Shown here piece by piece: positions 46,411 to 56,150 of a stretch of DNA of 64,000 nucleotides. The first letter of the stretch is position 1, and every line of letters starts with the position of its first letter. Source of the DNA: Aurelia coerulea (Eukaryota; Cnidaria; Scyphozoa; Semaeostomeae; Ulmaridae); contig CM076959.1 in assembly GCA_039566865.1 (NCBI GenBank), forward strand, positions 12,569,501 to 12,633,500, written 5' to 3'. Made by a program: the position numbers and the translations under genes. The notes under the pieces were generated by a model, which saw only the letters and a program-made list of their open reading frames with translations, was not told where the DNA came from and did not search any database.

Positions 46411-46529
46411 TTGTTTTGTTACAGATGAGGGTTTTCATTGCAATTTTATTTGAGCACCTTACTTATCATTTTATTCATATATTCAGTAACATAAACATTT
46501 TAAAGCTGCATGATCTTTTTCATCTCAAA

Positions 46530-46985
46530 TTGCTCACCTGAATGTGTAAATAAGATCGCTCCTGCTTATTTTGACTTTTTCTTTGATTTAGTCGAATCTG
46601 TTCATCAATATGGTACTCGGCAAACTACCAAGAATGATATCTTATTAACTCGGAAAAACACTGATCAATACGAAATTAGGTCAGTACGCTGCTGCAGGGA
46701 CGTAGGAGGCATCTCAAACTTGGGAGGAGGGCACAAAACTTCAAGGGCACTTTTCATGAAACTAAAGGGGCACTTCCTGAAAATAAAAAGGGCACTTCTT
46801 TGTTTTTTTGCAAAATCTTGGGAGGGGGCACGTTCCCAGATGCTCCCCCGGTTCCCACGTCTCTGTGTTACTGTGGTGCTAAAGATGTGGAATGCCATTC
46901 CGATAGAAATAAAGAAATCGCCATCTGTCATCAGATTTTGTAAAAACTTGAAACCAAATTGTTTTGACAAAAGTTACCTTAATTG
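46530..46985 (+). pseudogene. LINE ORF2 C-terminal fragment, split by a small MITE
   Basis: V-H-Q-Y-G-T-R-Q, Q-Y-E-I-R-S-V-R and, after the insert, K-M-W-N-A-I-P-I-E-I-K-K-S-P-S form the usual last ~100 residues of a LINE ORF2. The 171-bp insert 46695-46865 happens to stay open in frame, producing one long but chimeric frame (46510-46986). Confidence 0.75.
46695..46865. mobile_element. 171-bp hAT-like MITE in LINE C-terminus
   Basis: Starts CAGGGACGTAGGA and ends CCCACGTCTCTG (imperfect termini). The flanks CGCTGCTG (46687-46694) and TGTTACTG (46866-46873) differ only by three transitions, consistent with a decayed 8-bp duplication. A related sequence (GGGGCACTTCCTGA, AGAAGGGCACTTCTTTG) lies inverted at 42765-42900. 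Confidence 0.65.
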
Positions 46986-46996
46986 ATCGTAGCTGT

Positions 46997-47845
46997 AAAC
47001 TGTGATTCTAGAAAGTATTTTATTCTGTCATTAATTGGAGCCAATAGTGCCTAATTTATCCTAGCAAAGTTACAGTACTCTTGCCCGGGGGGGGTACTTC
47101 ACATATTTTGGGTACGGGGACGTGCCATCGGGAAGGGTATCGATTTTCGCGATTTTGGTATAAGGAACGGTATCGATTTTCACGATTTTGGTATAAGGAA
47201 CGGTATCGATTTTCACGATTTTGGTTAAAGTATAAGATCGGATATACATTTTCGGAAAATTGGTATAAGGTCGGGTGTACTTTTTCGGAAATTTGGTATA
47301 AAGTCGGGTATGCTTTTTCGGAAAATTGGTATAAGGAACGGGTATGTTTTCGAGGCTTCGATGGCACGTCCCCGACCAAAACCTGTTCAAGTACCCCCCC
47401 CCCCCCCCGGGTACTCTTGTAGATATGGGCATATGGCATATGTTGGCATATGTATAAAGATGTATACAAGGAAAAGCCGACCTGGAGTTTTTGATTATGT
47501 GCATATATATAGATAGATTTGTTTGGGGGTGAGCCTATGATCGTATGGAGCTTACATTCTGAAGTATATTCGAGGCATTTTTTATATCATAGAACTTAGA
47601 AAGGGCTCGACCTTTCCCAAGAGGGAACGCTAGTGGATGGTTCCAAACTTTATTCAACATGGTCCATCGAGCCGCATTAGGTAATTCCGAACTAACTTGA
47701 CTACGTCATTCCCTGCATTCGTTCAAGTTTTAATCTGATTTCTTTATTTCCAGTCAGCGCTAACAACCTACACGCACCACTATGGTAGGTGCGCATAAAC
47801 GGGCCAATATATTATCGTAGATGTAGTGGATACACGTAGCAGAGA
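46997..47845 (+). repeat. Duplicon B
   Basis: Direct copy of duplicon A (40627-40721 + 45711-46095), itself interrupted by the element at 47084-47411. It keeps the pre-insertion TA of the 5-kb element at about 47447. Confidence 0.85.
47084..47411. mobile_element. Non-autonomous element built of ~33-bp tandem units, 8-bp target duplication
   Basis: Starts CCCGGGGGGGGGTACTTC and ends GTACCCCCCCC...CCCGGG. TACTCTTG flanks both sides (47076-47083 and 47412-47419). The interior has about seven units of ~33 bases, with GGTATCGATTTTCACGATTT or GGTATACTTTTTCGGAAATT type cores each followed by TGGTATAAGG. Because 33 is divisible by three, several frames stay open (47056-47469 and 47070-47504 minus; 47081-47422 plus); these are artefacts. 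GGGGACGTGCCATCG near the left and CGATGGCACGTCCCCG near the right extend the inverted ends. Confidence 0.85.
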
Positions 47846-47859
47846 TGGGATATTATATT

Positions 47860-47985
47860 GAATGTGGTGGATACGCGTAAATGGTGGTGGGTTATTATCT
47901 TAATCGTGGTGGTTGCGCATAGCAGGGGTGGGATTTTATCTTAATCGTTGTGGTTGCTCATAGCAGGGGTGGGATATTATCTTAA
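47860..47985. repeat. Short tandem units of GTGGTGG/TGGGATATTATCTTAAT type
   Basis: TTATCTTAATCGTGGTGGTTGC-like units occur about three times before the LINE tail. Confidence 0.6.
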
Positions 47986-48116
47986 TAATAATAATGATAA
48001 TAATTTCTTTCTTTAAGGTTGGCTCTTTTCTAGCTGAATGCTAATTAATGCCAACCGAAACCCTATAATAAATTAAATCTATATCACAAAGAGTGTGTAC
48101 ATCTAAAAAACTACAA

Positions 48117-48860
48117 CTATAAAAACCCTAAATTATCAACATACAATTTACATAGTCTACAGCTGCAACCGAAATCGTAGTTTTTAATTTCTCCTTTGAA
48201 GTTGCTTAGTGTCTGGGACTCTTTTATGGAACATGGCATTGCTTGCCATATCCTAGATCCAAGAAAACGTGCATTTTCAATACCATACCCTGTTGTTTTT
48301 GGTTTTGGTGCCAAAATATGTTTGCCACTGCGAAGGGTGTATGGTATATCTTTTTCGACGAAAATTTGTTTCATGAAACTAGGATTAAGATTGTTTTGAG
48401 TTTTAAAAATTTCCGTAGCAAGCAACTGTAAATTTCTCTGGTGAATGGACACTGATTCTGCTTTCTTCAATAAATCCTCGAAACTTGAACAAGTATCTTT
48501 GTATGCGATCCTCAGGGCTGTCTCGTGGATTTTGTTTATCTTCTTATTAACCGACCTATCATGGAACATCCAAGTAAGTGGACAATAGCTAAACTGAGAG
48601 ATAGCAAAAGTGTTCATCATAATCCTCAATTTCTCAACATCCATGTAATTTGAAATACGTGCTAGTGCATGCAACTTTTGTCCAGCTTTTTTACACAGTG
48701 CTTTTACATGGTTTCTGAAATCAAGGTTCTTGTCCAATGTTACTCCCAAAAGTTTTTCTTCAATTGATTCTGCTATCGTAGTCTCACCTATATGTACTGA
48801 TATGTCAGTGTTTTGTCCCCCAAAAATCAAAAGATGGCATTTATCAGGGTTTAATTTCAT
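48117..48860 (-). pseudogene. LINE G ORF2 thumb and C-terminal region
   Basis: 247 open codons: K-L-N-P-D-K-C-H-L, L-L-G-V-T-L-D, F-S-Y-C-P-L-T-W-M-F-H, H-E-T-A-L-R-I-A-Y-K-D, Y-N-L-R-S-like Y-T-L-R-S-G, and a C-S-C-R-L-C-K end. Continuous through the natural C-terminus; it joins the upstream polymerase only by a frameshift. Confidence 0.88.
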
Positions 48861-49330
48861 GCCATTGTCGAGAAACCACTTAGAGAGCTTTTGAGCATCT
48901 GTTTCAAGGCTGGAGACAATCTGTTCCAGTTCATGACCGCATACATAGATAGTTGTGTCATCAGCATAATATCAGTCTCTTCCACCAGAAAGAAAAGGTA
49001 ATTTAAAAATATATTAAATAAGAGGGGCCCCAAAACAGAGCCTTGCGGTACACCGTTAATTGATTCCTGCCAGGTACTGAAAGACCCATTAACTTTAACT
49101 CGTTGTTTCCTATTGAAAAGATAGTCATGAACAAGTTTTAGGGCAGATCTACCGAAACCGTAAGCTTCAAGCTTTGCAATGAGTAGTTCATGATTCAGAC
49201 AATCAAACGCCTTCGAAAGGTCCATAAGAATTGCACCTGCGAAACCGTTCATATCTAGAGAAGATCTGCATTTTTCAATCAATCTAAGGAGTGCATGTTG
49301 GGTTATAGCCTTTACGATAAGCACAACCAC
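48857..49330 (-). pseudogene. LINE G reverse transcriptase palm, frameshifted before YADD
   Basis: L-M-D-L-S-K-A-F-D-C-L-N-H and G-V-P-Q-G-S-V-L-G-P-L-L-F are intact. After E-E-T-D-I the frame slips, so the Y-A-D-D-T-T-I-Y motif is readable only in the neighbouring frame near 48950-48970. One indel is enough to explain the loss. Confidence 0.88.
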
Positions 49331-49347
49331 CTCTTCTAGAAAACGGG

Positions 49348-50811
49348 TTGTTTATAACGGATTTCACTGAAAAGGCACAGATATTCAATGATTATTTCGT
49401 ACTCCAGTGTACAACAATCAATACAGGTAGCGTAATTCCACCTAATATGCCAGCTCCTTCTTCCCTCATAAGCGATTTTCCTATGTCTAACGAAAAGATA
49501 CTGAACATTATAAGGTCTCTAAATCCTAATAAAGCTCATGGTTGGGATGGAATATCAATCAGAATGATAAAATTAAGTGATACTGCACTAGTTATTCCAC
49601 TAAAAATAATATTTGAAAACTGTTTGAGATGTGGTTTATTTCCCAAAATATGGAAATATGCAAATGTTGTGCCGGTTCATAAGAAAAATGAGAAAAATTT
49701 GAAGGGAAACTATCGACCAATTTCTCTCCTACCAATCTTTGGGAAAATACTTGAAAAACTTATGTACGATTCTTTTTACTCACATCTCGTTTCATGCAAT
49801 TTACTCAATCCGAATCAATCAGGCTTTCGTCCTGGTGACTCAACGGTTAATCAGCTGATTTCCATAACGCACACAATCTTTAAAGCCTTCGATTGTAACC
49901 CACCTCTTGATGTTCGCTCTGTGTATCTTGACATCTCTAAAGCATTTGATAGGGTATGGCACGACGGTTTGATTTATAAACTAAAACGATGTGGCGTTTC
50001 TGGAGAGCTCCTTTTACTTATCCAAAGTTTTCTTAAGGATAGAAAACAGCGAACAGTTCTAAATGGACAGAATTCTGATTGGGGAGATATTTCAGCAGGA
50101 GTACCCCAGGGTTCTATTCTAGGACCCTTGTTTTTCCTTGTATATATTAACGATCTAGCTGCTGACGTGAAGTGCAACGTTAAGCTTTTTGCTGATGATA
50201 CATCGTTGTTTACCGTAGTAGAAGACTCTAACTCGGCTGCCAGTGATATGAACCATGACCTAGAGTTGATAAGACAGTGGGCCTACGATTGGAAAATGTC
50301 CTTCAATCCTGATCCGCAAAAACAAGCTGTTGAACTGTTATTTTCTACGAAAAGAATTGAAATCAATCATCCAGAAATTCGTTTTAATAATATTCCAGTG
50401 ATGAAAGTGGATAAACATAAACATTTAGGAATTATCTTGGACTCAAAGCTTTCTTTTTCGGCTCATATCCAGGCAGCTATCTCTAAGACAAGGAAGGGTG
50501 TCGGTTTGCTGAAATATCTCTCCAAGTACCTACCCAGACATACCCTAAACGAATTATTCAAGCTCTATGTGCGGCCCCACCTGGAATACGGAGATGTTAT
50601 CTATCATATTCCGGCCAAAGTATGTGAATTTAGCGGTAACACTACTTTGTCAAGTTTGATGGAAAAGTTGGAGTCAGTTCAGTATTCTGCTGCTCTAGCC
50701 GTTACAGGAACGTGGAGGGGGACATCGCGAGAGAAGTTGTACGCAGAACTTGGTTGGGAATCATTGAGTTCCCAAAGATGGAGTAGACGCCTTACGTTGT
50801 TTTACAAATGA
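49348..50811 (+). CDS. LINE H reverse transcriptase, intact frame
   Basis: 487 codons starting from TTG at 49348 (the frame is open further upstream, so this is not a true start). The polymerase domain is complete: N-Y-R-P-I-S-L-L-P at 121-129, S-V-Y-L-D-I-S-K-A-F-D with catalytic D195, G-V-P-Q-G-S at 251-256, and F-A-D-D at 281-284 with both catalytic Asp residues. The thumb K-H-L-G-I-I-L-D-S-K-L-S-F follows. In an active LINE it copies RNA at the nicked target. The truncation removes the endonuclease and the promoter, so the copy itself is not mobile. It is in the same family as LINEs A and C. Confidence 0.9.
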   Translation: MFITDFTEKAQIFNDYFVLQCTTINTGSVIPPNMPAPSSLISDFPMSNEKILNIIRSLNPNKAHGWDGISIRMIKLSDTALVIPLKIIFENCLRCGLFPKIWKYANVVPVHKKNEKNLKGNYRPISLLPIFGKILEKLMYDSFYSHLVSCNLLNPNQSGFRPGDSTVNQLISITHTIFKAFDCNPPLDVRSVYLDISKAFDRVWHDGLIYKLKRCGVSGELLLLIQSFLKDRKQRTVLNGQNSDWGDISAGVPQGSILGPLFFLVYINDLAADVKCNVKLFADDTSLFTVVEDSNSAASDMNHDLELIRQWAYDWKMSFNPDPQKQAVELLFSTKRIEINHPEIRFNNIPVMKVDKHKHLGIILDSKLSFSAHIQAAISKTRKGVGLLKYLSKYLPRHTLNELFKLYVRPHLEYGDVIYHIPAKVCEFSGNTTLSSLMEKLESVQYSAALAVTGTWRGTSREKLYAELGWESLSSQRWSRRLTLFYK

Positions 50812-51431
50812 TACATAATCTGATGCCTGAATATACAGCTGATCCAATCCCTCAACTTCAGCAGCCCTTCAGCAGTCGTATTACTCTCTTCGCAATCAGG
50901 ATGTCATTGGGCGAATAACGGCAAGGACAGAAAAATTCAAATCTAGTTTTTTATCCCAATTGCCTGTCAGAATGGAATGAACTAGATCCGGAGGTTAGAC
51001 TTGCACCATCGGTCGCTATCTTTAAGAGAAAGCTGATTTCAATTATCCGCCCCCCTGCTAAATCTGTCTTTGGGATTCATGATCCAATAGGATTATCCTA
51101 TCTGACTCAACTTAGAGTGGGTCTTAGTAAGTTATGCTTTCACAAATTCAAGCACAATTTTAGGGATTCCATAAATCCAATGTGTCCTACAAACGATTGT
51201 ATCGAGACTACGGAACACTTTTTGTTGCTCTGCCCCTCCTTTGAGGTTGAACGTCGAAATCTTCTCGCTAGAGTGTTTGATTTGCTGCGACCATTTGGAC
51301 ATATCGATCTTTCAAATGAGGTTTTGACGCAACTTTTATTATATGGCGATAAAGACCTTCCAAAGGACCTCAACAGAAATATACTCGAGTTGACTCTACA
51401 TTACATCCATGCAACTGGTCGCTTCAGTTGA
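50812..51431 (+). pseudogene. LINE H ORF2 C-terminal domain, frameshifted
   Basis: Continues ORF2 in other frames: M-P-E-Y-T-A-D, Y-S-L-R-N-Q-D-V-I-G-R-I, L-S-E-W-N-E-L-D-P-E-V-R, then 51117-51431 with C-P-T-N-D-C-I-E-T-T-E-H-F-L-L-L-C, a C-x4-C-x6-H-x4-C knuckle-like motif. Three single-base slips explain the frame changes. Confidence 0.85.
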
Positions 51432-51940
51432 GATCACCGTAAATCTAGTTGAACGTCACCAAACCACTAAGTCCATTTTCGTAAAGTTTCTTGTCGTAGA
51501 GTCCTGTCCATATATTCCTTTGCAAGCCTGTTTCACATTGGATGTTAGGCTTATATTAAAATCCAGACACGATAGCGGTGTCTCGAGCGATGGGGACCTT
51601 GGGTGGGGAGCAGTGACGGGGACAGTTGTTGTCGTTGTTGTTTCCTCGGCCGGCGTTCCGATTGTTCACTATTATATTTTGGCCTGACATCTAATGTGAA
51701 ACCGGCTCAAATATTTATTTGTAAAATGTTTTTATAATTAGAATTTCTATCTGTATTAGTTGTAGCGTATGTATAGTAGTTTGTATTAGTTGTATTTTAG
51801 TTTATATTAATTCCAGGGGGTAGACATGACATTTTGCTCCTCCTGGTCCCCGTCCTTGTAGTGTGGTATAGTAGATTGTAGGTAGTGTTTAGGTAATTTG
51901 TTGTAAATTTTCATATTGAATATAAAAAAAAAAAAAAACT

Positions 51941-53041
51941 TGTAAATACTTTTAATATTATGCCCGTAAAATGCCGAAAAAGATTTAATTTTATTATAAT
52001 TAAAGTAGAATATCAATAAAAGTAAAAGTACCTACCCGATTTGAAAATTTTTTTCGCGCTCATTCAGAGGAACCTTCTTGGCGCCAGAATTTCAAGTAAT
52101 GGAGGCTATGAGTTGCAACTGAGGCTAGAACAACAGCGCGCAAAACACCCAGTCCAGCCCGCGCGGCTCGCAGCTGCGGTCGCAACTTTTCTTCATTGTT
52201 CTGATCAGAAGGATTTCTGCGGTAAGTGATCTATTATGAAAGTACCTACTGGAAGAGCAGCTGCTACTACATAGATTACTGTACTTGTTGGGGATACGAA
52301 CCATCAAAGTTCCAAGCAACGGTTATCCCCCAAAAAGGAAACCTGTGATCATGCGCAGAGAGCATGTTTGGTTTGTGAAAAGAGTGTGGGCGGAGAATCG
52401 AACCACAATCCAAACAAGGATTAGCAAAGAAACAAAGAGATTCTCGCGCATGGTAATAGGTTTCCCAGCTGTTGATCTGCTTAGAACTTTACCAGCATAA
52501 CAGAAGGCCTAGACTAAAGGGGCAGTCCTCGGTATCCTCAACAAGTACATAATTTTGCTTTAACTGTATATAGACTATATTAATGTAATTAGGATATTTA
52601 TTTTCTTATTTAAGTATTGCGTTTGTTCACTGAAGGGTTTTTGTGTATAAATAATTTAAAATGAAAAAATGAAAAATGAAAATCCGATTGTGAACCCGAA
52701 TAAGATTCGGAATAAACGTGAATCTTGTTCTGGAGGCAGGAGGATACGAATGAAACTTGGAACTTCCTGCAAAAAATATTGAACTGAATCTCCTAAATTC
52801 GCTGATGGTACACAGTTAACAACATAACGAGAAATGCTCCCAAATAGTATGATAAAACTTAACTTTTGTGATGATCTTCGTTCTCTCTCCATGCGCACGA
52901 CTCGATGCTTTATTTAGGCCGACTCGCTCAGGCCTGCAGATACTTGTTGTTGTAGTTGTTGTACATTGTCCCCGGCGTCTTCGTCACCATGGTTTCATCA
53001 TATATTTTTCACAAGTACATACGTTGCTATGGTTTCACCAG
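51941..53041. other. No gene recognised
   Basis: Contains TAAAAGTAAAAGTACCTACC (52018-52037), like the LINE C tail, and near 52650-52680 a short AAAATGAAAAA run typical of LINE 3' ends. No coding domain. Confidence 0.4.
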
Positions 53042-53365
53042 AGCTTCACACAATGAACAGAATGACAATGTGATAATTTACGGAATGAGATTGGAACGCA
53101 CAGAATGATAATAAGAGTTTACAGAATGACAATCAAATTTTACAAAATGGTAATAAAAATAAGGAACTTTACAAAACAATAATGAGATTTTACAAAATGA
53201 TAATAAGAGTTTACAAAATGATAATAGAAATAACAAAATGATCATGACATTTTAGATAATAGAAATAACAAATTGATAATATTGATTTACAGAATGAAAA
53301 TAGAACTTTACAAAATGATAATAGAAATAACAAAATGATAATATAAATTTTACATAATGAATTAA
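53042..53365. repeat. Degenerate ~20-bp tandem repeat
   Basis: About fifteen units of the TTTACAAAATGATAATAAGA type, with drifting length and sequence. AT-rich; no coding sense. Confidence 0.85.
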
Positions 53366-53877
53366 TTTTTTTGGCTTTGGCACTCCATATTTCGCAACGG
53401 GCTCTAAGTAATTCAGAGATTTCGGTTTTGTCCAAGGGCCTTAAATTTGTATCAACACCAAGGGAAATTGATTTTTCTCAAGTTAAAATCGATTTGGAAA
53501 ATTTTGGAAGGAGGCTTAGGTTGAAGTGGCATTTTAGGGAGGAACAGGGTTTTTCTGAAGTAATTTGAAAAAGTAAAGGCCACGATACCAGCGTCGATTG
53601 TCGGATCCGAAGATGCTTGCGGTGACGAAAAAATGAATAAATTTAAAGGCAGAAACACCGCAATACGACAAAAAACAACAGCAAATATGATTAATTTATT
53701 TTTTGCCAATATTTCGTCCTGCCATGCAGGACTTCTTCAGGGCTGTAATGTGACAGTTATAATAAAAATTTGAATATGTACAGCGATTTGAAAAGGAGAA
53801 ATAACACGTGATTGGTTAGATATGATGGCTACGCAGAGGTTATATGGGTTAGGTTTATAACGGATATGTGTATGGAA
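53366..53877. other. No gene recognised
   Basis: AT-rich sequence with short open frames only. Confidence 0.4.
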
Positions 53878-54009
53878 CGCCGTTTGCACAAAAATGACAT
53901 AAACACAGTTTATGTTTCTCAGTAGGCCCACATTACCCCACCTGGTAAAAAAATAACCGTGTTTATGTGCACATAAACATAGTTTATGTTCATTTTTGTG
54001 CAAACGGCG
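53878..54009. mobile_element. Small palindromic element, CGCCGTTTGCAC ends (copy 1)
   Basis: Starts CGCCGTTTGCACAAAAATGA and ends TTTTTGTGCAAACGGCG. Inside are ACATAAAC...GTTTATGT palindromic units. It is the compact form of the element at 55586-56150. Confidence 0.8.
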
Positions 54010-54155
54010 TCATAGTCATTGTTCTAGAAGGCGTCATAATCATAGTCATAATGAGTCCCTAAAGCGTCACGTCGGTAACAATAGCGGACTTATCGCATTC
54101 AGAACACCGGTGCAATGTGATCCAGATTCCCATTCGTAGCCTGAGGCATTATTTC

Positions 54156-54960
54156 TAGCCTGCGTGCAGACTTTACTTTCCACTGCGAAGGAGAGCCAAG
54201 GCGGATCTTGTAAAGTCTGCGAATTAGCGCCCATTATTGAGTTCTGAGATCTTGCGCAATGATACTCGCCTTTGTCCGGCTATTGTCTGCTAGCCAATCA
54301 GTATCTGGTTTGAGATTCTAAGGACCCAATCAAAAGCCGACAGAATCGTCACGTTTTTTGAAACCCTTTGTGGTTATTGTTTGCGACACAACACGAAACC
54401 GTTGGAGGAAGTTGCCGTGGTAAACAAGTTCGCCGATGATGAAGTGCGCCGCCCAGTTTGCCTGTCTTCGGGACTCGACAACTTGGGATGAAACTTTGTT
54501 TGGAAAGGAATTATAAACAGTCAAGCATATTCTCAAGGTGAAGGAAGTCTACAACGATCAAGAGACAATTCTTTGAAAGTTTCTCCGCTCCGAGGACAGA
54601 ATGTTTACTTCAGGCTAGGCCTAAACTTTCATTTGATGAACTGATCATCAGATGGGTAATGATGCGTTGGTAGTACCCTTAGCTTAGACATGTGTCAGCA
54701 AGTGGGGTTCTTGAGTCACTGATGAGTCTTCCATACCTAATATTACCTCTGCAGTTTGCAGGCTCTGAAGCTGTGTGGGTGGGATGGGATTCTCTTCGCA
54801 TGATAGGGATTATATTTGTCAATTTATTGCGCAAGATTGAGCTCTCCTTCGCAGGAGAAACTTTTCATTCAAAACACGATAATGGACGCTAATTCGCAGA
54901 CTTTACAAGATCCTCATAGGCTCTCCTTCGCAGTGAAAAGTAAAGTCTGCACGCAGGCTA
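54156..54960. mobile_element. TIR element with ~77-bp ends and 9-bp target duplication (Mutator-like)
   Basis: TAGCCTGCGTGCAGACTTTA begins the left end and its complement ends the right. The inverted ends extend ~77 bp with few mismatches. CATTATTTC flanks both sides (54147-54155 and 54961-54969). A 9-bp duplication and long TIRs are the hallmark of Mutator-like elements; no transposase is present, so it is non-autonomous. If the real duplication is 8 bp, hAT is the alternative. Confidence 0.8.
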
Positions 54961-54969
54961 CATTATTTC

Positions 54970-55585
54970 AAGTTAGGCATACAAAGTGTACTTTAGGCCT
55001 CTTTCTTAGCACAATAAGGGCACAAAATAGCAATAAATTTCAAATTCAAATTTCTTAGCTTGCACTCACTCGATTTTCATGATCTTCCTTTTGTTTTAAA
55101 GATTAAACCTTGCAGAATATGTAGTGAAAAAGCCGATTGAAAATTTTATCATGAGATGTGCAAATTTTGTGAATTCTAAATGGTTACCAAACGTTTAAAA
55201 AAAAAACTAAAAAACTGAATCATTAAACTACCGAGTCGCCCCCCTGGGCTTTGAACTTTGTATTTCGATTTCTTAACTTTGGGCCTAATTCTTCGCGAAC
55301 AAGACTCCTTGTTTAGTTTCTTAGTATTCATAAAATTAACTTTACCGTTAATCATAATATATTTAGGACTGAAAACGCAAAAACGTAATTTCCATACTTT
55401 CCAACAATATTCGAAACAAATTTGTGCAAGATTGACGCGGCACGTGCTGTCTTCCCCTCTTTTATGAGGAACGTGTTAACCGACTTCACTCTAAATTCTC
55501 CCAAGCATTCACAAGAAAGAGTGCCGTAATTTGCAAACTGATCCTCGGGGAATAATTTAGACGCGTCTCAGAACAATGGGCACCA
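54970..55585. other. No gene recognised
   Basis: AT-rich, no conserved frame. Confidence 0.4.
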
Positions 55586-55603
55586 CGCCGTTTGCACAAA
55601 AAT

Positions 55604-55760
55604 GGACATAAACTATGTTTATGTACATAAACTATGTTTATGTGCACATAAACATAGTTTATGTACATAAACATAGTTTATGTCCATTTTTGTGCACATA
55701 AACATAGTTTATGTAACATAAACTATGTTTATGTGCACATAAACTATGTTTATGTTACAT
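55604..55760. repeat. Array of self-complementary ACATAAACTATGTTTATGT units
   Basis: About eight alternating CATAAACTATGTTTATG and its near-identical complement, separated by TA, GTGCA or TA-A. Each unit is itself palindromic and the block as a whole folds back, so it can form nested cruciforms. Confidence 0.9.
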
Positions 55761-55763
55761 ATG

Positions 55764-56101
55764 GAACTTTTCGTATCGAGGAGTTACTGTTTGGAACCAG
55801 CTGAGCAATGAAATAAAAACTGCTCCTTCGCTAGCCACTTTCAAAACGAGGCTAAAAGCATTTTTGAAAGATCAAAGAGGCTGATAATCTAATTCAACAT
55901 TCAGCACATACGTTTGACTTCCGAGTCCCTTTATTTTTACATATATTTCTTTCTTTTATGTAGGATCTTCAAGTTTATTTGTAATATCATGTATTTAGGT
56001 TAGTTATGTTTTTAAGCAGGGCACATTGTAAATCAGTTAATTTATATTTACTGAATGTATTTAACCCTGTTAAAATAAATCAAAATGAAATGAAATGAAA
56101 T
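55764..56101 (+). mobile_element. LINE 3'-terminal fragment
   Basis: F-S-Y-R-G-V-T-V-W-N-Q-L-S-N-E-I-K and L-K-A-F-L-K-D-Q-R-G then a stop, followed by a UTR ending in AAATGAAATGAAATGAAAT. This matches the CR1-like C-terminus seen at 19372-19608. Only the last ~40 codons remain. Confidence 0.8.
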
Positions 56102-56150
56102 AAACATAGTTTATGTAACATTTGTTTATGTCATTTTTGTGCAAACGGCG

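Larger units (their letters stand above)
47985..49330 (-). mobile_element. LINE G, 5' truncated (minus member of head-to-head pair)
   Basis: The 3' tail is (AAT/ATT)n at 47983-48003, then a short UTR, then ORF2 from 48117 to 49330. The 5' truncation is at the R-K-G-Y-N-x-Q-H-A-L block, where the LINE at 27888-28275 is also cut. Same family as the C-terminal piece at 62583-63570. Confidence 0.85.
49338..51940 (+). mobile_element. LINE H, young, 5' truncated (plus member of head-to-head pair)
   Basis: Starts ahead of T-D-F-T-E-K-A-Q-I-F-N-D-Y-F, between endonuclease and polymerase, and runs to an A-run at 51923-51938. The polymerase is intact; only about three frame slips between 50808 and 50975 break the C-terminus. 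The GC-rich 3' UTR (51560-51660) resembles that of LINE C. Confidence 0.88.
55586..56150. mobile_element. Palindromic element, CGCCGTTTGCAC ends (copy 2), with LINE inserted
   Basis: Same ends as 53878-54009 (left CGCCGTTTGCACAAAAATGG, right TTTTTGTGCAAACGGCG). The interior is an array of self-complementary units (55604-55760), then a LINE 3' fragment (about 55764-56101), then the remaining palindrome unit. Confidence 0.8.

Noticed and set aside
46510..46986. 158-codon frame as a novel gene
   Set aside because: It is a LINE C-terminus with a 171-bp MITE inserted in frame.
47056..47504. Overlapping 137-144-codon frames with repeated Y-R-S-L-Y-Q-N-R-E-N
   Set aside because: They come from a 33-bp tandem array whose length keeps several frames open on both strands.
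52380..52420. GGTTCGATTCTCC on the minus strand, like a tRNA B box
   Set aside because: No A box, acceptor stem or anticodon arm can be placed around it.
53042..53365. CRISPR-like array
   Set aside because: Units drift, there are no unique spacers, and the genome is animal.
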